Assembly (NCBI GenBank): GCA_000934455.1
Contig: KN883810.1
Coordinates: forward strand, 19,178 to 52,486
Length of the DNA stretch: 33,309 bases
Source: Apostichopus parvimensis
Lineage: Eukaryota; Echinodermata; Holothuroidea; Aspidochirotida; Stichopodidae
Reading direction: 5' to 3'
The notes beneath the pieces are model-generated. The model made no database searches. It saw only the letters and a program-made list of their open reading frames with translations, and was not told the origin of the DNA. The position numbers and the translations under genes were made by a program. Positions within the stretch are counted from its first letter, which is position 1, and the number at the start of each line of letters is the position of its first letter. This document shows positions 9,747 through 19,700 of this stretch, in pieces.

Positions 9747-12700
9747 CTGTAAATGAGAAAGAGGGAGATCAAAAAATTTACATATAAATATATATGTTCC
9801 AGAAACTTAAGGGCAGTGAAAAACATTAGCTTGGTTTTTAGAGATTATACAACACCTAATTGTATTCTGGTCATTTGATTGGTCAATTGCTCATTGATTG
9901 CATGCAAAATTCGCTCTCCACTCTATGAAATAGAACCATGGGTTATACTTTTTTGGTAGCACTTTTTTCAATGGTAAGAGCGCAGAGAAACCTGTCTGTA
10001 CAAAACAATCTGTTGCATGAGTGCATTTTACCCATCTTAATATAATATGTTGTATAAAACAAATAATGAATGGTTTCCATTCGTGCAATAGTGCAAATAT
10101 TTCATTCGTTGAAAGATGTAATTTGTTCCATTCACTTCGGCTGCGCCTCGTAGAATGGAACATTCCATCTTTCAACTCATGAAATATTTGCACTATTGCA
10201 CTCATAACCATTCATTATTTGTATAACAATCCATGTTTGCAGAGACTGGGAGATGTTTGTTCTAAAGGTTGAACTGGTACAGGGGAAATTTTTAATGGTA
10301 GTCCTGTCATTCCAGACGAGCAAATTTCTGACCAATAAAATCAGCCTTGGAGGTCGTCAGACAGACGACTAGTTGTTAACATCAAATTCAGATTGTAATT
10401 GTTACTAAATACCCCCCCCCCCCCCAACCTCCTAAATGATAAATTGGTAGCACCTTCCGTCACTTAGTAGATACTGACATAAAACAGAACTTGACCCCTG
10501 GTGACCCCTAAAGACCTCCACAAAAACAATAGGCTTCTTGTACTCAAGGTGGTACTTCTACACACCACATATGAAATTGGTCCGACCTTCCCTGCTTTAA
10601 ATATCGTGTTTACAAGCTGGGCGTCACAAACGCGCACACACACACCCACGCCATCATGAATGCAAAGGTTACGATTATCATCAAAACCAAAATGCATCTG
10701 ACTTATTGTCGACATCATTTATCTATTGTGTTAACAAATTGTCATTTTAAGCAAACTATGTCAGCAGACAAGGTGACATAACTTATTCCAATTAGTTTTG
10801 TAGCATAACATGTTGACGGTAATTATGACATAAAACATGTCAAATAGACACTGTATAATTTACGGCATATCTTGTGCAACACTGTCACACCTCACAGTAC
10901 AGCAAATTTACAGTGACAAGAGTGTAAGCATTTTCCGTGACGACAGATCTGCCAGATAATCAATCATGAAACAGTTTTGTGAGCACGAGCAAAGAAATTC
11001 ACTAAGCCGCTGTTTGTTTGTGCTGCGGCAGTGATGGCCTCCATGCGGGGGAGAGGGAAGATCTGTCTCCCCTCGCTGTTATTAGAACATTTCAATTATT
11101 TCACCCTGTCTTCTCTAATCGTATCCAAAGAGATCTTTCACCAACAATTTTGACTGGTTACCGGGAGGGAAAGAGAGAAACCAATTTAGTGTGCTGAAAA
11201 GATCGGTGATGCGGCACTGGTTAAAGTGTAATTAAATCTCGCTTCGCCAGCATCTTGTTTCCTACCGTTCGTAAACAAGAATGAGACGAGGAACGTCAGC
11301 AGTAGCAGCAGCTGCAGAGCATGTGCAGTCATCCGAGATGGAACTGTTTAAACGAGAACGGAGTGAGCTCGCTCTTCAGCTCGGCCACCAGCAATGCCAA
11401 TATGTTATTAGTCGCACTCCATATATATCATAATTACAAAAAAGTCTGGGAGAACATGCTGCATGTCTACATGTAGGCATGATGTGTGCTTAGTTTGTTT
11501 ATCTGAGGGGATTCAATAACTCTTAATCTACACGGTATAAATAGATCTGCACCTTCCCCGAATCAACTCAGATACTGCTGACACTACTGATAAATACAGT
11601 ATATATGTATAATATATATATATATATATATTATGAAGTGGAATTTTTCTGGTGTGTTATTCTTTACTTTGCGCGACTATATTGTTGAAAAATTGTTCCT
11701 GATTTTAGCACTATTTCTCTGCTGACAGACCTCCGGGTCAAGCCTACTGTAAACCACTTTTTGAAGTGAGGCCTAAACTTCTTAGAGAAAAGAGTTTACA
11801 TACACATTGTTCAAGTGCAGTACTATGAGTCACTGTACCTCTTAGAATCCTTTGACTTTTTTTTTTCTCCATTTTTTTCCTTCCTGTAATTTTGACTTAG
11901 GTTTGCTCTTGGGGTACTCTTTATTGTGTACACAGACCAGTTATAAACTTACTCAGGGTAAGGTTTAGAAACACCTCTAAAAAGATCAAAGTTAAGATGT
12001 AAACTGTGCTCATATCTTTCATGTGGAGAGTAATATAACTTCAGAAGGCCCACACCTCACTCTTTTTTGCCAATATCATTTTTGTCACTACCTTAATAAA
12101 ACATCAAAGTCTACAGCTGTGGGATTATGATCAGTATTCTCCCCCCCCCCCCTCCCCCCCAAGACCCCTCCCCCAGGACGATGTCGATTACTTACCATCC
12201 CAACTCCCCCCCCCCCCCCCCCCCCCCCCCCTGCCCCCCAAAAAAAATTTTCCCCACTATTCCTTGCAAATCAAATCCACCTACTTGACTCCAATACAGT
12301 AGTTACTATTCTATTGACACTGTAAAACAACAATTAAGACTATCAGTCTGTGTATGTACATTCAATCTTTCATTACTCATTCCCTATATTGTTCATTGTA
12401 ACATACTGTAAATTAGTACTTAAGGAACTCATAACATTGCCCAGAGCTATTTTTAGACACATGCAAACAGCAAAACAGCAAATTGGAAGTTATATATGAT
12501 GTCAAATGGAACTAAGATGTTTAGAATAGCTTACCAACCGGTCTAAGGAAGGAAACTATTATCACACACCTGAGTTCCTGAAATAACTACTATACACACA
12601 ATGCTGAGATTAATATTGTGAAAGAGAGCATCTATAGACACTATACATTAAAATTGTTCACGAGGTCATAATGTACTCTATTTCAGAAATTTTAAGTTTA

Positions 12701-15013
12701 AAGTTAGTAAACTACACACTGTAATTGTTCCACTGTGTATAATAAGTGCCTCTGTGGGATAAATTTTGTTTTAATATGGGATTCGGATATTTACAAATGC
12801 AAGCTTACCTGTTTCCTCCCAATATTAGCATTCTCGCTCTAGACACCATGTGAAAACTTATCTGACCAGTAGAACTAACTGCTGTATACTCAAATAGTGA
12901 TCGGTCAATGACGGTCATTACCCTTCTCATTCTAATAGTCGAAGTCTCTAGAAGTGCTTACATTGAGTTCTGTTAGATTCATTTGAATCTCCATTACAGG
13001 TTTTCATCAAGTCCAAATTTTCGTGTTCATCTTACACCTCAAGACAAATGTCGGTGTTCATCTTACACCTAAAATCTCAGAACATTGGCAGCCCAATAAG
13101 GATCCCCATAGTTTTGGGAGGACAGCAATAGTGCTTATGTTGTGTGGAGACAGGTAAGCAAGGAAATGCAAGCACTAAGCTCCAAAATCAGTCCTTAGGA
13201 ATTTTCTTTAGATTGTATATTTAACCATAGTATCACTACTTTCCACTAAGGTACAGTTTTGTATCAAGCTTTGGGAGAGCTTACACATACAAGCTGTACT
13301 GTACAAGTTGTGCAGTGCAGCAGTGCAATAGTAGGTACCAGCATTATATGTAACCTGACAATTTTTTTATGCTGGAAATTAAACTGTGTAAAGTGAACAT
13401 GAAAGCAGAGCTAAGTACTGTACTTTTACTTTTACTTGAGAATGAATCCTATAAATAGTTTTCAAGCATTTGTGAGATTTCAAATGGAAGATTTAAATGC
13501 TTTAAGTATCTCATTTTACTTTTAGTTTGACAGAGAGTGAAGGGAAAAATATTTGATTACATGACACTGTGCATTATTCATCTCTGGGGAAGTTGCTGAA
13601 ACCTAACTGGGATAGCGATCTTCAGCTCTGTTAGATACCAGTTCTCCACTCAATTCACAAAATAAGTAAATATTATATCAAACATATAGAGTCACGCTTA
13701 CCCTAAAAATCCTAACAGCAGACAATCTACTTCTGGATGTTCTCGCAAGTACTGTTCGTTGGCTAATCTCGTCTGAATCTGGTGACCAAATGAAAATGGT
13801 TACAAACAGTTTTTAATGTTGTGCTTTGAACAAAACTATAAAACTTTACACTAAATGGGTTTTTCGTCACATGAACCCTATGTGTCTGACTGTCATATCC
13901 ACACAAAAAAAAATGGGAAATTAAAACTGATGAAAAGGAAAAAAAAACTCCATTGACTACTACATAAACACCTGGTGTGACATTTCAGGATAAGCACTTT
14001 TTCATTTATTTTGCCTGCCTGAGGCTATTTTATTATACTAGGTGTGACATCATACTACTATACATAATTAACACTCAAGAAACTTCATGAATATTGTAGC
14101 ATGGTGAGGTGGAATTATGGCACATGTAAAAAATTTAATAAATAGTTATGTTGGGATTTTTCAATCTATTACACCTTTGAAATACATATACTGTGTACAT
14201 GTATTACGTCAATGTACCTAGAGCTGTACTTTACATACTATGATACAAAATAACTAAATGTCTTGTCTAACGGTACGAGGATCATCTCCACTAATGATAC
14301 CATTTGGTTATGTATTATGTTTCTACTATTATGGTGGTATATGGTAACTTCGTGTATCCCTTAAATTCGCAAACTACATTATAAATACGTAGCTGCACTG
14401 ACAGACACTGTAGTTCCCGTGTTTGTACGTCAAATTGATACCACTTTTTCAATCGAAACTTCAATCTACAAGCCTACACAGAAAGGACCAAAAGTGCTGT
14501 TGAAACAAGGAAACATAAATGCTGCATTTCGAGACGTTTTTCTGAATTATTTCACATAATTAGCTGAATTATACAGTTATCTTCAACGCACGAACGAATT
14601 TTGGTAAATGTTTCCTTGTTTGGGCAGTTGACACCCGACCATCAATGAAATCACATAGCTGATGGATAGAATTAAACCACTGAGCAAAATCAGCAAGATT
14701 GTCATTACCGCTATCTTTTAAAGAACATTATTTCCCTTACTATCGCGAATTTACAGTATAGCACACTACTTTGTGTTGTAAGGCAACAGAAGGCATGGGG
14801 TAAAACATGATATTCTCAGTGTGCCGTGGTACAAGGCAGGCTTGTGTCACTGGTTCACTTAAATGCCACTTTAACAAACTTGTGCCATGACAATACAGAG
14901 TGTAACTAGCTACTCACTTTAAACTGGTTCAGTTTCTCCTGCTGTTCTTGGCTCAAAGCTCCAATGTCATAGCTTTCCATCCCCTTAGGTGCATTATGAT
15001 TTGGGACTGCCAT
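9602..15013 (-). CDS. RIIAD1: RIIa domain-containing protein 1 (RIIAD1), complete, three exons
   Basis: Exons on the minus strand are 14918-15013 (32 codons from ATG), 13702-13778 and 9602-9746, with stop TAA at 9602-9604. Junction phases are 0 and 2, and the product is 105 residues. It begins MAVPNHNAPKGMESYDIGAL. The RIIa-like dimerisation/docking helices follow: QTRLANEQYLREHPEVD, then LLLGFLGDVLSKRPESI, then RDFAADWFTQPELPSRIH. This is the same order and spacing as vertebrate RIIAD1 (about 90 residues), and the FAAD-[WY]-FT-x-P signature is intact. RIIa domains bind amphipathic helices of A-kinase anchoring proteins, and related RIIa-domain proteins act in cilia and sperm flagella. The K/E-rich C-terminal tail is slightly longer than in mammals. 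The gene lies head-to-head with the CCDC122-like gene. Confidence 0.92.
10049..10231. repeat. Large imperfect palindrome (foldback element)
   Basis: The left arm (about 10049-10133) and right arm (10153-10231) are inverted copies of about 80 bp, for example ACAAATAATGAATGG, GTGCAATAGTGCAAATATTT and TGTTCCATTC with their complements. They are separated by a 19-nt spacer rich in CGGCTGCGCCTCG. The outer flanks show weak ATTGGTCA similarity at about 9880 and 10335, so the full element may reach 9870-10375. It has no coding capacity and is MITE-like. Confidence 0.75.
10288..10372 (+). repeat. Diverged dispersed repeat, copy 1
   Basis: It shares the ordered words TTTTTAATGGTAGTCC, AAATTTCTG and CTTGGAGGTCGTCA with the reverse complement of about 21133-21212. 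It may be the right end of the palindromic element next to it. Confidence 0.55.
10960..11400. promoter_or_regulatory. Enhancer-like non-coding segment in RIIAD1 intron 2
   Basis: This is about 440 bp of non-repetitive, relatively GC-balanced sequence in an otherwise AT-rich, repeat-filled intron. It is dense in short motifs: GTAATTAAA (homeodomain type), CAGCTG (E-box), CGGTGATGCGGCAC, GTTTAAAC and GAGTGAGCTCGCTC. No open frame with splice sites was found. The call is by texture only. Confidence 0.3.
11604..11632. repeat. TA dinucleotide microsatellite
   Basis: An uninterrupted ATATAT run, flanked by ATGTATAATA on the left and TTATGAAG on the right. Confidence 0.85.
12141..12231. repeat. Poly-C tracts
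   Basis: C12, C7 and a final C26 run (12206-12231) are separated by short mixed sequence. Similar C or G runs occur at 352-360, 2267-2279, 5961-5976, 10412-10425, 16030-16042, 20110-20126 and 21772-21784. Confidence 0.9.
13023..13070 (+). repeat. 17-bp direct repeat, period 31
   Basis: GTGTTCATCTTACACCT occurs exactly at 13023-13039 and 13054-13070. Confidence 0.9.
13702..13778 (-). CDS. RIIAD1: RIIAD1 exon 2, RIIa helix 1
   Basis: The acceptor is GGTCACCAG and the donor GTAAGCG. Twenty-five codons plus two bases encode QTRLANEQYLREHPEVD and LLLGFL. Confidence 0.92.
14918..15013 (-). CDS. RIIAD1: RIIAD1 exon 1
   Basis: ATG is at 15011-15013 and 32 codons run to the donor GTGAGTA, phase 0. 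The peptide ends ALSQEQQEKLNQFK, matching the segment just before the RIIa domain. A second in-frame Met is at codon 12, but the first ATG is preferred because it gives the usual N-terminal length. Confidence 0.9.
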
Positions 15014-16004
15014 AATAATGAAAGAAGTAGCTGTACCTGAAGGCTGAAAGACTGTAAATACTGCACAAGTTCACCTCAAAATATTTACACGTCTATTATA
15101 GAACGGTTGAACTGTTGTCCATAGGCTGCAGTATGACTAATTTCGGTCAAGTGCCCGAACGATAGCAACAGTAGTTTATATATCGCCAGCTCTGTTACTG
15201 AAGAGCAACCACAAGACAGTAGCCTGTGCTGTAGGCTACTTCGGCTAGTACACTTTACGTAAACTGTGCTAAGTCACTGTGTTGTTACCATAAACGGTTA
15301 GCCTTCTCTCCAGCCATGAAATGCCCTTTAGGCACAACTGTTTGATAAAAGTGAAGTTGATAAAGCTGACCAAGGTATGTCCTCAGCTTATCGTGGGTTA
15401 CAACTTGTAGAAGCAAGAAAATGCCTACCACGTTACGAAGTTTATCGTCTTCCAAGTTCCAAGTGACATCAATCTAATGAAGACCTGTTTGAAATAATGT
15501 GTTCGTTCAGCGGCCTACGATACAAGCAGGCTACAAACATAGCAGTAGCACGATATGTCGTTTCCAAGGGAATCAACTTATCAAGCACTACTATGCTGGC
15601 AGTATTGCGCTTTTGAGATTTGGTAGCTGTGTGGCAGACAACAAGTTGATTCCAGATAATACTTTCAAGATTTGATGCAGAAGACTAGTTTAGATTGGCA
15701 CTTCTCTATACAAAGAGTACACCCATCAATGTCTAAATAAAAAGTAAAACTTTTCAGAAAACTGGTCATCCAGCGAAGTCATACATTCCAAAACAGCATT
15801 TACGATTGTAGATCAGTAATCCCAAGCTACAGTATAGTGTCAGTAGAATACTTGTTTACAATAGTAACGGACGTCGATAATGAACAGGGTACAGCAAATA
15901 CACAGTATCAGTGCACAACATATTAGTTCAGAAGTGTCTCCATTTCATCCTGAAAAATAGCTAACGTACTGAGTACTTGTCGCTGTCTACCGTGACATTG
16001 GGGT

Positions 16005-16365
16005 GAATGGCGTAGGAGCCCAATTTGATGGGGGGGGGGGGGCTGTAACGACTTGCCGAAAATTATAACCAAATTTTTTCGCGCGTTCCGCGCGCGTTCA
16101 ACATGTTATTGTGCATATCATAAAGGCTTGCATCGGCGCGGTTATTGCATCGCATGCCAATAACATAGCCTACAATAATTTGCTGTGTTATTACCCTTCC
16201 ATTTTGGTTATAATTATTGGGGAAGTCGTTACAAATAATAATGATAATAATAATATAATTGAAAAACACATTGCAAAATGCAAATTATTTTTCTTTCAGT
16301 AGGCGCCCGAAAAGTTATCAGCATATTGCCCGAATTTTCACAAATTATTTTCACAGTAGGCCTAT
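16005..16365 (-). mobile_element. Second, diverged copy of the same dispersed element, inverted
   Basis: On the minus strand this reads as the 1845-2312 element: an AATTTGTGAAAATTCGGGC-type block with CAATATGCTGA and CCTACTGAAAGAAAAA, and then, nearer 16005, a C/G run flanked by GGCAAGTCGTTACAGC and GGGCTCCTACGCC. It is shorter and has an internal GCGCGTTCCGCGCGCG insertion and an AAT microsatellite. It lies between the divergent RIIAD1 and CCDC122-like genes. Confidence 0.65.
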
Positions 16366-16515
16366 GTTTCATCCATGAACAACACCGGCGGTACATCGCA
16401 ACATAAATAAAACATAACATCAAACATTATCTTACGTTTTCATTTATTTTTCCTTTTTTTTTCGGTACGTACAATCACTTTAAATTGAGGCGTAATCTGC
16501 ACTAGTACTAGCGCG

Positions 16516-16527
16516 TGCGCATGCGCT
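16516..16527 (+). promoter_or_regulatory. NRF1-type palindromic site
   Basis: TGCGCATGCGCT contains the perfect palindrome GCGCATGCGC and fits the NRF1 consensus at 11 of 12 positions. It ends 22 bases before the ATG of the CCDC122-like gene. NRF1 sites at this distance are common in TATA-less metazoan promoters. Confidence 0.55.
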
Positions 16528-16549
16528 CATCATAACCCCATTTTTCATT

Positions 16550-16702
16550 ATGGCTGCTAATACTCAGGAACCAGATGCGGAACTTGGAGTCCAACAATCC
16601 GACCTGGATTCCCTCCCATGTGTCGTTGAAAGTGTTTCTCATGCACAAAGACAACAATCGGATAAACTTACCCAGCATCAAAGCATTTCACATGGACTGA
16701 AG
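16550..16702 (+). CDS. CCDC122: CCDC122-like exon 1
   Basis: The ATG is in context CATTATGG. Fifty-one codons run to HGLK, then donor GTAGGCTG, phase 0. MAANTQEPDAELGVQQSDLD is acidic and probably unstructured. The heptads start after it. Confidence 0.7.
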
Positions 16703-19700
16703 GTAGGCTGAACGTCATTGATTACAAATGAAGGCCAAATCCACCATTCTTCAATCTCGAGTAGGTCCACACATCTAGGCTATGTTGACAAACGTTTGAG
16801 GTCACCTGTAAAGAGCGTGTGGGTCAGTGTACGTGAAGGTTATGCACCTGTTTTACTTACACTGTCCAGTCCAGGCACAATCGCAAAGCTCTTGGCCTAT
16901 CATTACTAGTTTAGGGCACGCTACAACACAGCCTAGCGTATGATACTTATAGTTGATCAGTTTAATGGTATTTAGAGAACTGATATGATACATGTCTGAA
17001 TAGGCTATCACAGTATCAGTTGTTTCGCTACGGAAGCCTTGCATGTTACAGGCTTAACTCTATGCTATCACTAGCAGCACATCTGTAGGCAATACAATTT
17101 ACCATGTAAAGTATACTCTAGTCTAGATTAGTAAAGAGAGATGGACAAACTTCACGTTTTGAACTAAATCAATTTTGAGTGAAGGTAAGCTATCAGACAA
17201 GCTGTTCCATTTCTTTTTACTTCAAGTCATGGTCAATGAAATTAAATACACTGTCAGATTTGGGCTGGGTTCTACGGTTCCACCTTTATCCTAAATGTGT
17301 CACTTAAAAAGTTATGGGCATAGGAACCAGGCTAAGATACTAAGAGGTTTAGCACTCCCCATTACTTTTGTCAAAAAATGTGTTATTGGAAATCAAAAAC
17401 TTAGACCAGTGCCCAACAGAACTCCCCTAGCAACGCCTTTCCACAATCACAGCCAATAACAATGTACATGACTCAACTGCAATACCCTCTTATGCATCTG
17501 CATCTATTAAAGTATCCTTTTTCTTTACACACAGATTCATCTTCATGAAGGTAAGAACATTCACCTAATAACTCTTTGCTAGGCCATACAGTGGGCCTGA
17601 ATTGTTACAGTACAGAACTTACATAGCTACCAGGAGTGATTGATAATGAAAAAACTAAGGCCTATAGGCCTAATGGTATCATGTAAATTATTGTATGTAT
17701 GTCAATCATGTATGTATATGTAAATGTATGTAAATCATGTAAATTATTGTGCAGAAAGGTTTTATCATGAGGGATCCATGAATAACAGATAGTTGATGGG
17801 AGACTAAAGAAACTGTGGTAAGTAATGGCTTAGTGAACATGCAAAGTATTACTGGCTGATTTTAATAGACAGTGATATTTTATTGAGTTAATATTGATCA
17901 TGTATCTTGTGACTGGTGAGTTCCCAGCACTTGGGACAGGGTGTTATTGTCTATGTGATGTAATATGTCCTTTGATATAAATAGCGATGTTTTTTAACAG
18001 CAACTGTGCTCATAAATAGCATGCAAATTTTATAAGTGTAATGTCTGTCAGAAACACAATGTAAGGTGTTGAGTGGAGACAATTATACAGTAGAGTAATT
18101 GTCAACACACAAACAAACTCTGCTAGATTATAAATGTCCTCCTATCAGTAGATATCTAGTTAATTCAATTAAAAGTTTGCAGTTTTAGTCAAACCGAACA
18201 ACATACATTTGGTTTTGTCTTTATTTCAACAACAGAGCTGGAGAAAGTGAACACTGTCCAAAAAGAACTTAAAGATTGTCAGAAGAAGCATTTCTATCAG
18301 CAGGAGGGAATAACAGAATATTCTGCCAAATGTGAACTACTTAAAAAAGGTCAAAACAGTGTCTAAGTATCCTTCTTTTTTTCTTCTTCTTTTTTTTTTG
18401 GTTAATGAAACCTTTTCATCACAACTTGACAGCTTGAAATAAAACTTGATATTTTTTAGTCATTTTCAACATTTCATTGATACAAGTCCAGTCTCTGCCC
18501 AACAGGTCCGCTATAAGTTTGCTTTGCAAGGCTGGAGTGATTACATTAAAGTAGATCTGAATTTCTTTTTTAAAACAAAGCAATTATTATATTCTTTGTT
18601 TCTACATAAGTTAATGATGATCTCCTGTAGATGAGCATCTTTCTAACTGCGGATTACTGTAGCTCATTGTGTGTTGATGATGTTTACCTTGGTTTCTGCA
18701 TTGATGGTAATCTAATATGCACAATTCGAGGAAGCCATCGATAATTTGACAACCTAACATCGTTCGTTGCGTTGATGGGACCCTATGTGAACATTGTTTT
18801 TAATATGTATGTTATGCTGATCTCCTGTGGATGAGTACATCTTCGTGACTATGGTTTACTGCAAAAATTGGCATCAAATGGAAAGTTTATGTTGTATATT
18901 TTTTATTTGAAAAATTTGAAAAATATTAATTTCTTCTGCAGAATGGTGTTTGGTGAATTGTATTTTATGACTTCTACTGAATGGTATTGGTGAGTAGTTT
19001 AAGTTGCATTATATGAAAATGTGTTCACCCATTTATTTGTTTCTCTACTCTAGAAATTGTTCAACTTTTGGAAGAAGATTTCCAGCTTTCAACAGACATA
19101 ACTGACCTAGATAAGAAACTTCAAAGAGACCAGAGGTAAGCCCGATATCATCAGCAAACACTTTTTGTTTGGTACAAACATGTGTATATGTGAATTGTTG
19201 TAAGACAACCATTAATAATGTGTGTGTAAATCTTATTAATATCCCCCGCCCCACTCCCCTTCATACCTTTTCCAAAAATTAAATTCCTTCATTTAATATG
19301 TATGCTATCTTTAATATAATACACTTGTTTTCTGTATCATGAACAAGGTGATTGCTTTCTATGTTTCTTTCTTTTTCTGGTTAAATAGTTTTCCCATTTA
19401 TATATATGTCTCTTTAATATTAAATTGATATCACTTGATAAATCCATCTAAGCTGAGTTAGTATCTGTGGTAAATACTCAAATAATTCAAAATCCTTATC
19501 TATTTTCCCCTCTTTCTGAATGTTTTCATTTAGAATTCACGACGAATATTCAAATAAAGTAATTCATCACAAAACTCAGGTCTTGGAACTGGAAAAGACC
19601 AATCCAATTCAACTGGCTTTAGCCAAACAAGAGATACTTTTAGACCAATTGCAAGCCGAAAGTAACAATTTTTATTTTTACTCGAAAATGAAGTGTGCCT

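Larger units (their letters stand above)
9747..13701. other. RIIAD1 intron 2
   Basis: This intron of about 4 kb has no supported exon. It contains the palindromic foldback at 10049-10231, a diverged repeat block at 10288-10372, a C14 run at 10412-10425, a high-complexity segment at 10960-11400, a TA microsatellite near 11604-11632, poly-C tracts at 12141-12231 and a 17-bp direct repeat at 13023-13070. Confidence 0.7.
15014..16549. promoter_or_regulatory. Divergent intergenic region, RIIAD1 / CCDC122-like
   Basis: This 1.54 kb separates two start codons pointing away from each other, so it must contain both promoters. No TATA box at a sensible distance was seen for either gene. A mobile-element copy occupies 16005-16365, leaving about 1 kb of unique sequence on the RIIAD1 side and about 185 bp on the other. 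Confidence 0.6.

Noticed and set aside
9891-10211. A 106-codon minus-strand frame
   Set aside because: It reads through the palindromic element in an intron and is not a gene.
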